Shown here: positions 12,106 to 24,384 of the stretch, piece after piece
How the letters are laid out: every line of letters begins with the position of its first letter
Numbering within the stretch: position 1 is the first letter of the stretch
NCBI GenBank assembly: GCA_036365145.1
Contig: JAEOAD010000013.1
Coordinates: 43,837,001-43,901,000 of the forward strand
Length of the DNA: 64,000 bases
Reading direction: 5' to 3'
Origin: Orientallactaga sibirica
Lineage: Eukaryota; Chordata; Mammalia; Rodentia; Dipodidae
Made by a program: the position numbers and the translations under genes
The notes under the pieces: model-generated
The model's database searches: none
Seen by the model: the letters and a program-made list of their open reading frames with translations, nothing else
Told to the model about the DNA's origin: nothing

Positions 12106-12222
12106 ATAACCTTTAAATTTTGGACAAAGTTTAGATTTGTAGAAGAGTTTCAAAGACAACCCAGAGTTCCCATCAACCTTTTGTCCAACTTCTACAATGT
12201 TAATGTTTTACACAAGCATGGT
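12105..12222. mobile_element. Ancient L1 (L1M-type) fragment
   Basis: GGACAAAGTTTAGATTTGTAG, CAACCCAGAGTTCCCATC and ATGTTAATGTTTTACA follow the order of a 3' segment common in old mammalian L1 copies. Short and decayed. Confidence 0.45.
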
Positions 12223-12908
12223 TGGGGAGATGGCTTGGTGGGTAAAGTGCTTACTGTGCAAGTATGAGGACCTGAGTTTAGATTCCCAACACCCACATAC
12301 AATGCCAGGTGTGGTGGCACATGCCTGTAATCTCAGCACTGGGGAGGTGGAGATAGGGAATCTCTGGGGCTTGCTGCCTAGCTGGTCTAGCCAAATCAGT
12401 GAGCACACACCTTTAATCCCAGCCCTCGGGAGGCAGAGATAGGAAAATCACTGTGAATTTGAAGCCAGCCTGAGACTGCATAGTGAATTTCAGGTCAGCC
12501 TGGATTAGAGCGAGACCCTACATCGAAAAACAAAAGAAAACCAAACAAAATTCTTGGGCTAGAAAGATGGCTGAGTGGTTAAGGTGCTTGCTTGCAAAGC
12601 CTAACAGCCTAAATTCAATTCCCCAGTACCCAATAAGACCAGATACACAAAGCGGTGCATGTGTCTGGACTTTGTTTGCAATGGCAAGAGGCCCTGACAT
12701 GCCATTTCTCTCTCCATGTCTCTCTCTCTCCTTACAAATAAATAATTTTTTTTAATTCTAGGGCTGGAGAGATGGCTTAGTGGTTGAGGTGTTTGCCTGC
12801 AATGCCAAAGGACTCAGGTTTGACTCCCCGGGAACCACATAAGCCAGATGCACAATGGGGCACATGCATATGAAGTTCATTTGTAGTGGCTAGAGGCCCT
12901 GGTGCATC

Positions 12909-12955
<47 letters not shown>

Positions 12956-14460
12956 CTGCCTATTTCTGTATCTCTTTCTCAAATAAATAAATAAAAATAA
13001 AATATTAAAAATTCTGAAAAAGTTGAGCTGGGAGTAGTAGCACATGCCTTTAATCCCAACACTCAGGAGGCAGAGGTAGGAGGATCACCATGAGTGCCAG
13101 GCCACCCTGAGACTACATAATGAATTCCAGGTCAGCCTGGGCTACAGCGAGACCCTACCTCAACTCTTGCCTCCCAAAAATTCTGAATAGGGCAGCACCA
13201 CCTTCCATTTTAGTTCTTACAAAGTCTTTTATATTATGGTACACTCTCTCAATTATTTTATTTAGAGCAATAAAGTTCTCTAAAGGAAATAGACATCAGC
13301 CTCAAATAACCTCTTTGAATGTTTGGATGTTTATAAAGAGCATTTGTTGGAATCAGGAAAAATGGAAGCAAAGACATTTAAACACATTTAGTTATCTGGC
13401 TTTGAGGACTTGTGACCCCAACAGTAATAGGCTGAATGTCCTTGTCAACATGCTTTTTAAAATACATGGGATGGGGGAGAGAAAGGAGATGGAAACTGAA
13501 GATTTGTCATAAAGTTTACTTTAAAGGCAAGGCAAGCTGGGTGTGGCGATGCACGCCTTTAATCCCAGCACTCAGGAGGCAGAGGTAGGAGGATTACCTT
13601 GAGTTCGAGGCCACCTGTCACTACAGAGTGAATTCCAGGTCAGCCTGTGCTAGAGTGAGACCCTACCTCGAAAAACAAAACAAAACAACAAAAAAAAGCA
13701 AGGCAGCTTTGGGGGGGGATGAAGCAGGAGGACCAGGAGTTTCAGGCAAGTCTAGGCTACCCAATAATACCTTGTCAACAAAGAAGGGAAGAAAGAGAAG
13801 GGGATGGAAGGAGAGAGAGAGAGAGAGACAAAGGGAAAGAGAAAAGGAGAGCAGTCAGGCATGGTGGACCACACTTTTAATCCTAGTACACTTAGAAGGC
13901 TGAGGTAGGATTGCCTTGATTTTGAGGAAAGCCTGCACTATAGAGTGAATTCCAGGTCAGTCTGAACTAGAGTTAGACTCTGCCTAAAAATTAAAAAATA
14001 AAAATGGGGCTGGGAAGATGGCTCAGTGGATAAAGGTACTTGCATACAAAGCCTGTCAGCCTGGGTTAAATTCCCCAGTACCCGCATAAAAACAGATGTA
14101 CAGTTTGTTTCCAATAGCAAGAGGCTTTAGAACATCAAGGCCACCCTGAGACTACATAATGAATTCCAGATAAGCCTGGGCTAGAATGAGACCCTACCTC
14201 AAAAAAACAAAACAAAACAAAAACACAAAGGGCTGGAAAAATGGCACAGCCATTAAGGTGCTTGCCTGCAAAGCCTAATGACCTGGGCTTGATTCCCCAG
14301 TAACCACATAAAGCCAGATGCACAGTGGCACATGTGTCTGGAGTTCATTTGTAGTGGCTGGAGACCTTGAAATGCCATTCTCTCCCATCTGTCTGTCTGC
14401 TCTCTGCTTGCAAATAAATAAATAAATATATATATATATAAATAAATAAATAAACAAATA
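12223..14460 (+). repeat. Same-orientation SINE run
   Basis: B4-like sense 12223-12404 (GGAGATGGCTTGGTGGGTAAAG, then a B1-type half), B1 12405-12530, Dip-like 12553-12750, Dip-like 12762-12990 with a (CT)n at about 12911-12955, B1 13025-13165, unique 13166-13529, B1 13530-13680, GA-rich 13790-13850, B1-like 13855-13995, truncated Dip-like 14005-14138, half B1 14138-14215, Dip-like 14230-14440. All are in + orientation. Confidence 0.7.
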
Positions 14461-14463
14461 AAT

Positions 14464-14515
14464 AAGAATTTACCAGTGAAGCCATCTGCTCCTGGTCTTT
14501 AAAAAAAATAAAATA
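14464..14515 (-). mobile_element. Tiny L1 ORF2 remnant
   Basis: GAATTTACCAGTGAAGCCAT and the next bases CTGCTCCTGGTCTTT resemble the antisense of a conserved stretch of mammalian L1 ORF2. About 40 bp between a SINE tail and the RPL36A pseudogene; assignment is tentative. Confidence 0.4.
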
Positions 14516-14935
14516 AGCTCTTTCTTTCCACGCTGATGGCACTCCTGCCAGCTTGGTGAACGTCCCTAAAACTCGTCGGACTTTCTGCAAGAAGTGCAGC
14601 AAGCACCAGCCCCACAAAGTGACCGGGTACAAGAAGGGAAAGGATTCTCGGTATGTCCAGGGAAAGCGGAGTTATGACAGGAAGTAGAGTGGCTATGGTG
14701 GGCAGACTAAGCCTGTGTTCCGTAAAGAGGCTGAAAGTACGAAGACTGTGCTGAGGCTTGAGTGTGTTGAGCCCAACTGCAGATGTAAGGGATTGCTGGC
14801 TAGGGAGAGATGCAAGCATTTGAACTGGGAGGAGACAAGAAGAGAAAGGGCCAAGTGATCAGTTCTATGCCAATTTTGCTATGAAGACAACAAAGTGAGA
14901 TTATATTCATTTGAAAAATAAATAAATAAAATAAA
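14516..14935 (+). pseudogene. RPL36A: Processed pseudogene of RPL36A (eL42)
   Basis: An intronless copy of the 106-codon large-subunit ribosomal protein eL42 (RPL36A or RPL36AL; the two cannot be separated here). Similarity starts at 14553 where the initiator ATG is TTG, then reads [14 protein letters not shown] and HQPHKVT. It is dead: an in-frame TAG replaces a Gln codon after YDRK (about 14684), one residue is deleted before [11 protein letters not shown], a base is lost just after RCKH (about 14820), and another in the last codons. 3'UTR-like sequence and an A-rich tail (14915-14935) follow, as expected for L1-driven retroposition. A B1 starts directly after the tail. Confidence 0.88.
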
Positions 14936-16010
14936 CCGGGCATTGGGGCACATGCATTTAATCCCAGTACTCGGGAGGCAGAAGTAGTAGGATCGCTGTG
15001 AGTTTGAGGCCACCGGGACACTACACAGTGAATTCCAGTAGAGTGAAACCCTACCTGGAAAAACAAAAAACAAACAAACAAAAAAAGTATTAAATAACCC
15101 ACAAAAAAGTCTCTAATGACCTTTAAAAACTCAGACTGCAAATAGCTGCTGAAGCTACTTGTGTCTCAGACAAACTGTGGCCTTTCCCCAACCGTTCTTC
15201 CTCCTCTATGTTGTGCTTCACTCCTCCCTGTCCTACCCAACAATAAAAAAGATTTCTGGGGGATGGAGGGATGGCTCAGCAGTTAAGGCATTTGTTGGCT
15301 AAACCAAAGAACCCAGGTTTAATTCTCCAGTACCCACATAAAGCCAGATGTATAAGGTGGCACAAGTGTCTGGAGTTTGTTTGCAGTGGCTGAGGCCTTG
15401 GAGTGCCTGTTGTCTCTCTATCTGCCTCTTTCTCTCTCTCTTAAATAAATAAAATATATAAAAAAGATTTATATAAGTATTGTCTAACTATATTTTCTGA
15501 GGAACCCTGGCTTTGACCTAGAAAAGAGGGAAGTGTTACAATTAAGTTTCAGAATTACACCCAACAAAAGCTTTATTTTAAAATTCAAATCCTTCCCTCA
15601 TGTGTCTTGCTTCAAATATACATGATTCTACCTCAAAATAATTCAAATATTAATATTTGGCAAAAGTAAAAAAATCATAAAGTGAAAATTGTCAGAATTT
15701 CTAGTGAAACTGAAAGACTTGGGTGAGTTATTATCATCAGAGAGATCCATGTATATAAATTCATTCATGAACAGAGCATATAAACTAATCCAGGTCTAGC
15801 TGGGTGTGGTGGCTCACATCTATAATTCCAGCACCAGGAAGTCTGAGGTAAGAGGATGGACAAAAGTTTCAGGCCAGCCTAGGGCTACAAAGTGAGTTCC
15901 AGGTCAGCCTGGGCTGAGTGAACTACATTTAAAAAAAAAAAAAAAAAGAAAAAGAAAGAAAAAAAAAAAAAAAAAAAAAAAAAAAAGCCAGGCATGCACC
16001 ACCACGCCCA
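14936..16010 (+). repeat. B1 and Dip-like copies with unique intervals
   Basis: B1 sense 14936-15070, unique 15071-15261, Dip-like sense 15262-15460, unique A/T-rich 15470-15790 with nothing recognised, older B1-like 15797-15930 followed by a long A-run to about 15987 and a small B1 scrap. Confidence 0.7.
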
Positions 16011-16835
16011 CTCAATATTTTTATTTATTTATTTTTAAGCAGAAAGAGAAAAAGGAGAATGGGCACATCTGGGCTTCTTATCACTAGAAACGAAGTCCAG
16101 ATGCATGTACCATTTTGTTCATCTGGCTTTACATGAGTACTGGGGAATCAAACCTGGGCAGTCAGGCTTTGCAAGTAAGCACCTTTAACCACAAAGCCAT
16201 CTCTCCACCACTCACTCCTGTTTTTGGAAAGAGGATCTCTTTGGAAAAAAAAAAAAACACAAGATTTTATTTATGTGAGAGAGAGCGTGAGAATGAGAGC
16301 ACTAGGGTCTCTAGTCACTGCAGACAAACTCCAGATGCACACACTACCTTGTGTATCTGGTTTACTTGGGTTTTGGAGAATCAAACCTGAGCCCTTGGGC
16401 TTCGCAGACAAGCATTTTAACCACTAAGCCATCTCCCCAGCCCTGAAAACGGGATCTCTTGTAGCCCAGATTTCAATGTAGCTGAGGATAGTGATGTTGA
16501 CCTTCTGATCTTCCTGTCTCTACTTCCCAAGCATTGTGATTACAGGCATGTGCCACCAGGCCCGGTTTTATGTACTGCTGGGAATTAAACCCACAGCCTT
16601 GTGTATGCTAGGCAAGTACTCTACCAACTAGGCTTCTAGTGGAAGATCTTTAAAAAAAATTTATTTTATTTTATTATTTTATTTTATTTTTTGTTTTTTG
16701 AGGTACAGTCTCACAGTAGCTCAGGCTGAACTGGAATTTACTATGTAGTCTCAGGGTGGCTTTGAACTCACGGCGATCCTCCTATCTCTGCCTCCCAAGT
16801 GCTGGGATTAAAGGTATGTGCCACCATGCCTGACC
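16011..16835 (-). repeat. Antisense SINE cluster
   Basis: Dip-like 16015-16212, Dip-like 16262-16443, B4-like 16445-16640 (ATTAAACCCACAGCCTTGTG and GGCAAGTACTCTACCAACT), B1 16690-16833. All in - orientation. Confidence 0.7.
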
Positions 16836-17890
16836 CCCAGAATATTTTTTATTATTGACAACTTCCATAATTATAGACAATAAACCATGATAATTCCCTC
16901 CCACCCCCACTTTCCCCTTCACAACTCCATTCACCATCATATCCCCTCCCTCTCTCCATCTTTTTTATTTTGATGTCATCATCTTTTCCTCCTATTATGA
17001 CGGTCTTGTGTAGGTAGTGTTAGGCACTGTGAGATCATGGATATCCAGACTATTTTGTGTCTGGAGGAGGACATTGTAAAGAGTCCTACCCTTCCTTTGG
17101 CTTTTACATTCTTTCCACCACCTCTTCTGCAATGGACTCTGAGCCTGGGAAGGTGTGATAGAGATGTTTCAGTACTGAGCACTCCTCTGTCACTTCTTCT
17201 CAGCACCATGGTGCCTTTTGAGTTATCCCAGAGGTCACCACCATCTGAAAGGAAAGCTTCTATAACCAAAAGTGAGAGTAGCATTAATGATGAGTATGCA
17301 CGTTAAGAGAAGTGTTTACTGGGTAGTTTGGTGAGCATAATATATGCATCTAGCCAGACACCAGCAGGTGTTACACTCCTAGTCCTTATGACTTCCCCTG
17401 TCATAGGTTTTTCAGTATCAGGCATTTATTCCCTCCCGTGGAGTAAGCCTCCAGTCCAAGTAGAGAGTGGTTAGTTTCCCCAATAACAGACATACCACTA
17501 TTGCACCTGTTGATGCATTTGGCCTGGCTGGCCAAACTTAAGGCCAGCCAGGTCAAATTGTTTATCTCCACTGGTGACTTCACTCTCTCCCATGGAGCTG
17601 CATGCAACATAGTTTTTTCCAGCTTTCTGTCAGCTGGTCTATAGAAAGGAGGTTTTCAGCTCAGCTCCAGCAGGATTTCTCAGTGACCTTGCAGCCCAAG
17701 CATGTGGAGTCTTCAGCAATAGTGTCTTACTATCTGTTCCTGGTGGGAAACCAAGAGCCTCAGCAATGGCCTGTAATGTTTTTGGAGGCATCAGGGACCT
17801 CCTTGGCCAACAACTCACTGGAAGGTATCCCATCCCTGGCACTGAAAATTTTCTAGTAACAATCTGTGGCTTCTGGATGTGCCCTTATTC
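16836..17890 (-). mobile_element. L1-like element, 3' region, copy B
   Basis: About 1050 bp, uninterrupted, colinear with the four pieces of copy A (2746-5404). On the minus strand it ends GGAAGTTGTCAATAAAAAAT. Shared landmarks include CCTTCCTTTGGC, the CTTCTTCTCAGCAC block, CATCTAGCCAGACACCAGC and GGAAGGTATCCCATCCCTGG. No coding part is readable. Useful as the empty-site reference for the insertions in copy A. Confidence 0.65.
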
Positions 17891-17950
17891 AAAAAAGTAG
17901 GTTTCTATATGACTTATTCATACCCTCTTAGATTTTTCTTTTTTTAATAT

Positions 17951-17981
<31 letters not shown>

Positions 17982-18729
17982 TTTGACAGAGAAAGAGGGA
18001 GGAAGAAGAGAGAATGTAACATAATGATATCTTGTTTTTTTATGCTATCTTTTTGAGCTAGAGCGATACTCTACCTTGAAAAACAAAACAAAAAGATTTA
18101 TTTTATTTATTTGAGAGAGGGGGAGAGAGAGAGAGAATGGCACAACAGGGCATACTGCTGCTATGAACAGACTCCAGACACATGCATCACTTTGTGTGTA
18201 TGGCTTTACGTGGGTACTGGGGAATGGAACCCAGGTTGTCAGGCTTTGCAAGCACTGAGCCATCTCCCCAGTCATGAAGCAATCCGTATGAGGACTTTCT
18301 GTTTGGATGTCCTTGAGCTAGATACTTCATAGAACATAAAGATAAGTAAGAGTCTGTGTCTTTAAATAGCTGAAAATCTAGTCTACTTTTATATAATTTT
18401 AAAATCACCCCATCTACATATAAGTCAGAACTGAATTTTGGTATGAATTATGTTCACTATAGAAGAATCAGGAAGAAAAAAGATTGCAAATTCTTCCTGA
18501 ACTTTGAGAAAGCTGAACAAAGTCATGTACCTTCATGAATGCCTATAATTATAGGTTCTCTCTCTTTTATCTTATCTTATCTTATTTTATTTTATGGTTT
18601 TTCGAGGTAGGGTCTCGCTCTAGTCCAGGCTGACCTGGAATTCACTATGTAGTCTCAGGGTGGCCTTGAACTCCTACCTCTGCCTCCCGAGTGCCCGGGT
18701 TAAAGGCGTGCATCACCACTATCCAGTTT
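17891..18729. repeat. SINE fragments and unique sequence
   Basis: Dip-like antisense tail piece 17940-18020 with (TTTA)n, B1 scrap 18050-18090, Dip-like antisense 18095-18270, unique 18271-18560, (CTTAT)n 18560-18590, B1 antisense 18595-18728. Confidence 0.65.
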
Positions 18730-19623
18730 ATGGTCTCTTTTAAAAGGCACAGATTTCTGATCACAGGGTGTTCTAAGTATTTTAAAATAAACTTTTTAAA
18801 AAAATCAAACAAAACACATACAGTCAGCAAAAGTAGGACCATCCAAAGTGCACAGTTTGATCCTTCTAGGTTATTTAATGTCAACCTAGACCAGTTCACA
18901 AACCAATCAAATAAAAAAAGCAACATCCTACAGTCTTTTGGTTTGGCTAGAATAATTACATCATTGAAAAAAGAGTAATAGATAAGAGAATAATGCCCTG
19001 GAATGGCTCACAAAGAATGATGGGGATAAGTACTGAGAAAATGGACCGTACATTAAAATTCATGAGGAGATGTGGTTAAGTTCTGTGAATAACAAAGAGA
19101 TTTATTATGCAAGATGGGTTTTTTCTTTCATCATTATAGAAGGACACAAAATTATTATCATGAACAGCCATGTGTTTTTCCTTTGTTATTAGATGCCAGA
19201 CAGGCTTATTAAATGTCCCGTGATGCCCTGGGGAATTGGTGCAGTGGTAATGATGGTCACAGTGCATGTGGCTTTGCATGGTTCTGATTGGAAGTGGGTT
19301 GAGACCAGAGGGAAGGATCAAATCAACAAGAAAAGCGGAATGGCGGCCGAGGCATTTTCCTGTGATTACAAAAAACTGAAGCTTTTCTTAAACTTAATGA
19401 CTCTCGCTTCATGCTCTACACCTGCCATTGTCAGAAGACACAAATTGATCACATGTCTGGAGCCTGTTTGGTCAGTATAATGGGGACTATAGTTAATTTG
19501 TAAAGCAGATAGTGGATGAAAATTAAGGAAGTATAAAAATAGAAACTGGAATAATAATCGTATAAATGTATACAGTGGGTTAGAAATTTACCCACATTAT
19601 AATTCCAATATGCAAATAAATTA

Positions 19624-19625
<2 letters not shown>
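18730..19625. other. Longest intergenic repeat-poor block
   Basis: Nearly 900 bp with no SINE. It includes an open frame of 95 codons (19193-19480) preceded by a pyrimidine-rich stretch plus TTAG and followed by GTCAGT, but the protein matches nothing I know and has no codon signal I can verify. It contains a few CpGs (around 19340-19352). It could be a conserved non-coding element; function unknown. Confidence 0.4.
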
Positions 19626-19675
<50 letters not shown>

Positions 19676-20459
19676 CTAGGTAGGGTCTCACTCTAGCTCA
19701 GGCTGACCTGGCATTCACTATGTAGTCTCAGGGTAGCCTCGAACTCATGGTGATCCTCCTACCTCTGCCTCCCAAGTGCTGGGATTAAAGGCATGCACCA
19801 CCACACCTGGCTTTTTTTTTTTTTTTTTTTTTTTTGAGGTAGAGTTTCACACTAGTCCAGGCTGGAATTCACTCAGGGTCTGAGGGTGGTCTCAAACTCA
19901 TGGTTATCCTCTTACCTTTGCCTCCCGAGTGGTGGAATTAAAGGCATGTGCCACCACGCCTGGTTTGCCCTTTCTTTTCTTTTTTTCTTTTCTCTCTCTC
20001 TCTCTTTTAAAACTTTTATTTATTTATTTGAGAGAGAGAGAAAGAGGCAGAGACAAAGAAAATGGGCGTGCCAGGGCCTCCAGCCACTGCAAACGAATTC
20101 CAGATGCATGCGCCCCCTTGTGCATCTGGCTTACATGGGTCCTGGGGAATCAAACTGGGGTCCTTTGGCTTTGTAGGCTTTAACTGCTAAGCCATCTCTA
20201 GCCCTCTTTTTTTGTTGTTGTTGTTTTGAGGTAGGGTCTTGCTCTAGCCCAGGCTGACCTGGAATTCATTATGTACTCTCAGGGTGGCTTCGAACTCAGG
20301 TGAGCCTCCTATCTCTGCCTCCCATGTGCTGGAATTAAAGGTGTGCACCACCAGATCCAACAGCTCTTTATTTTATATGAAGGACATAATTTTTCTTGTA
20401 AGCTTTCCCCTGCCTCTATAATGAAGGGGGGTAGGAAACAAAACCAACTCAAACTTTAA

Positions 20460-20513
<54 letters not shown>

Positions 20514-22436
20514 TTTTTTTTTTTTGAAGTATGATCTCACTCTAGCCCAGGCTGACCTGGAATTCACTATGTAGTCTCAGACTGGCCTTGAACTCATGGC
20601 GATTCTCCTACCTCTGCCTCCCAAGTGCTGGGATTAAAGGTGTGTGCCACCACGCCTGGCTTAATAAAAAATATTTTTAAGAGTAAAATATCAGCAAGTA
20701 TATGTGATTTTCTTACAGGCTTACATTTTTTATTATTATTATCTTTTTTGGTTTTTTGAGGTAGGGTCTCACTCTAGTCCAAGCTGACCTGGAATTCACT
20801 ATGTAGTCTCAGGCTGGCCTCAAACTCACAGTGATCCTTCTACCTCTGCCTCCCAAGTGCAGGGATTAAAGGCGTGTGCCACCACGCCCGGCTAGGCTTA
20901 AATTTTGTGATATATCTTTACTTATAGTTATTGTATATAAGCTTTCCTTTAGGTGATTTCCATCTGCTGTGATATTCATAATTATCAAATATATTTTTCA
21001 CAATGATAAAATGAACAAGAACTTAATTTTGCCTAAAGCAATACAACTTTTTTTTTTTTGGCCTTCAGCCACTGCAAACAAACTCCAGACAAATGTGCCA
21101 CCACGTGCATTTGGCTTACATGGGTACTCAGGAATTGAACCTGAGTCCTTAGCCTTTGCAGGCAAATGCCTTAACTGCTGAGCCATCTCTCTAGCCCCCA
21201 AGAACTTAATTTTCAAGTTTATTCTCTTTATCAGTACTGCCAATGTATTTTATTTATTTATTTATTTTTATTATTTATTTATTTGAGAGTGACAGGCAGA
21301 CAGAGACAGAAAGAGGCAGATAGAGAGAGAATGGGCACTCCAGGGCCTCCAGCCATTGCAAACGAACTCCAGATGCATTGCGCCCCCTTGTGCATCTGGC
21401 TACATGGGTCCTGGGGAATCGAGCCTTGAACCAGGGTCTTTAGGCTTCACAGGCAAGTGCTTAACAGCTAAGCCATCTCTCCAGACCCCTTCTTCTTCTT
21501 TTTTATTTTTTTGTGAGGCAGGGTCTTTCTCTCTCTAGTCCAAGCTGACCTGGAATTTACTATATAGTCTCAGGCTGGCCTTGAACTCGTAGCAGTTGTC
21601 TTACTTCTGCCTCCCTAGTACTGGGATTAAAGGCATGCGCCACTACATTGGGTTCTACATAGCAATTTTATTTATTTATTTAATTTATTTATTATTTGTT
21701 TATATGTTTGTTTGTTTTTGAGGTAGGGTCTCGCTCTAGCTCAGACTGACCTGCAATTCACTGTGTAGTGTCAGGGTGGCCTTGAACTAAGATGTTCTTC
21801 ATACCTCTGCCTCCTGAATGCTAGGATTAAAGGCATGCGCCACCACGCCCGACTTCTACATAGCAGTTTTTTTAAAAGATTTTATTTTCATTTTTATTTA
21901 CTTATTAGAGACAGAGAGAGGGAGAAAGAGAAAAATGGGCACGCCAGGGCTCTAGCCACTGCAAACAAACTCCAGATGCATGTGCCACCATGTGCATCTG
22001 GCTTACGTGGGACCCTGGAGCATTGAACCTCAGTCCTTGGGCTTCACAGGCATGCGCTTTAACTACTAAGCCATCTCTCCTGCCCTCTACATAGCAATTG
22101 TGAGGCCAGCTTGAGCTACGTAAAGAACCTGTCTCAATAAACCCAAGCTGGTCATGGTGGTTCAAACCCAGCACTCAGAAGCTTGAGGTAGGAAGATCCC
22201 CATGAATTTGAGGTCAAAAAATCAAACAAAGGCTGGAGAGATGGCTCAGCAGTTAATGGTGATTGCTTGAAAAATCTGATGGCCCAGGTTCAATTTCCCA
22301 GTACCCACATAAAGCCAGATGCACAAAGTTGCACATGTGTCTGGAGTTCAGTTGCAGTGGCTAGAGGCCTGGTGTGCCCATTCCTGTTCTCTCTCTCTCT
22401 TTCTCTGCTTGCAAATAAATAAAAATAAAATAAAAC
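19626..22436. repeat. Mostly antisense SINE cluster
   Basis: T-run 19629-19675, B1 - 19677-19812, B1 - 19825-19965, Dip-like - 20005-20203, B1 - 20218-20362, unique 20363-20460, (TA)n 20463-20509, B1 - 20515-20662, B1 - 20745-20895, unique 20896-21045, Dip-like - 21055-21198, Dip-like - 21250-21487, B1 - 21510-21655, B1 - 21712-21855, Dip-like - 21885-22085, decayed B1-like + 22090-22220, Dip-like + 22231-22430. Confidence 0.75.
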
Positions 22437-22439
22437 AAA

Positions 22440-22920
22440 AACAAGCAATTGTCATTTGATCTACTAATTCCCCTCAAATATTGTTTAAGAGGAATTAAAA
22501 CAGATTTTACTAAGAAAACTTCTGTATGAATGTTTATAATGCCTTCTTGTATCATGTATAACCACCCAAAACTACAAATAATATGTTTCACAACTAATGA
22601 ACTAACAAATTGTCCTACATCCATTCAATGGCATATTACTAAATAAAAAGGATGAAACTATTGATATTCATGACAAGACAGGTGAATCTGTTTTAAACAA
22701 TTTTTTGTTTATTTATTTATTTATTTGAGAGTGACAGACAGACAGAGAGAGAGAGAATGGGTGTGCCAGGGCCTCCAGCCACTGCAAACAAACTCCAGAT
22801 GCATGCGCCACCTTGTGCATCTGACTTATGTGGGTCCTAGGGAATCAAACCTTGAACCAGGGTCCTTAGGCTTCACAGGCAAGTGCTTAACCACTAGACC
22901 ATCTCTCCAGGCCCTCTTTT

Positions 22921-22971
<51 letters not shown>

Positions 22972-23790
22972 TTTGAGAGACAGAAAGAGGGATAGAGAGA
23001 GGGGGGAGGGAGAAAATGGGCACAGCAGGGCCTCTAGCCACTGCAAACGAACTCCAGATGCATGCACCCCCTTGTGCATCTGGCTTACTTGCGTCCTAGA
23101 CAATTGAACCAGGATCCTTTGGTATTGCAGGAGGTGCCTTAACTGCTAAGCCATCTCTCCAGCCCAAGACAGGTGAATCTTAAAACAATTATGCTGAATG
23201 AAAGAAGCCAGACCACTAGAGTGGGGTGTGGTAGCACACACCTTTAATCCCAGCACTTGGGAGGCTGAGGTAGGAGGATCACTGTGAGTTTTTTGAGGCC
23301 ACCCTGAGACTACATAGTGAATTCCAGGTCTGCCTAGGCTAGAGTGAGACCCTACCTCAAAAAACCAAAACCAAACCAAAACAAAAAAAATCAGACCACA
23401 AAAGGTTATAAGACCATATGATTCCATCCACATGACATATGAGAGAGACAAACTATAGAGACGGAAAACAAATAAGTGCTTATCGGGGTGAAGGAATGGC
23501 TTGACTGTGAAGAGATCCAAAGGAATGTGTTAAAGTGATGAAGCTAGATGGATGTGGAAACACCACATATGGAGTCCTAACACTCAAAAGGGGAAGGCAG
23601 GAGGATCATTGTAATTTTGAGGCTATCCTGGGTCATATACTGAGTTCCAGGCCAACTAGGGCTACTTAAAGAGACTCTGTCTTAAATATAAACAAACAAA
23701 TAAGTGATGAAATCCTATCATATAGCAGTGGTCACACACCACATGTACTTGTCAAAATTCATAAAACCAGATGTTAACATCTTATTTGGA
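22440..23790 (+). mobile_element. Ancient L1M-type 3' end, split by SINEs
   Basis: Pieces 22450-22690, 23165-23220, 23395-23525 and 23700-23790 read in order like the 3' region of old mammalian L1: TTCAATGGCATATTACTAAA, then AATTATGCTGAATGAAAGAA, TATGATTCCATCCACATGA, and a GTCAAAATTCATAAAACCAG end. Interruptions: Dip-like - 22700-22915, Dip-like - 22920-23163 with (TTAT)n, B1 + 23222-23375, old B1-like + 23535-23690. Confidence 0.6.
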
Positions 23791-24384
23791 AATTATACTT
23801 TAATAAACCTGACTACTTCCTGACTTTTAACAATGCTTATTACAGACTGTAATAGCAAAACACACAAGTATAAATAAGCCCTTTTTTTCTCCTGTAAAGA
23901 AATTGTATCACAACCAAGAAATAGACAATAAAAATTAAAATATAAAAATGAAAAGCAGTTGCAATACAAAACTCCATGTGCCTTAAGATAATTAGTAAGA
24001 AATATGTGTAAAATTTTATGTAAATGCTTATGTTTCAATGTTTTTTAATTTTGCTTTTATGATCTAAATGACGATGGGAGTTTATTTTTTCAGAGAAATA
24101 GTAATGTTTCATTTTTCTTTCAAATAATGTTGATGCTGAAGTTTCTCAAATAAACCCAGCTTGCCACCTTCAGGCAACTGAAAGATTTACAGAGACATAG
24201 AATATTAATTTTGCATTTTCTCAATATTCATAATTAATAATATCTTTATCTCTCCATTAGTACCTTTGAGAATTTTACTGTGTCTTTGATCTTTCCCTAG
24301 CAGTTACTGGAATCTCCCAACTTCCAAAGCTCAGTTCTAGTGCCACTGACTCCAAGAAGCTTTCCCTGATCATTTTAGTTATTT
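23791..24384. other. Unique A/T-rich interval
   Basis: About 590 bp without a recognisable repeat, exon or RNA gene. Confidence 0.5.

Noticed and set aside
13120..13512. 130-codon frame running out of a B1
   Set aside because: Begins in a B1 and continues in unique DNA without any recognisable domain or splice context.
19193..19480. 95-codon open frame in unique sequence with an AG before and GT after
   Set aside because: No match to any protein I know, the start lies directly after a chance TTAG, and no adjoining exon can be found. Length is within chance for this A/T content.
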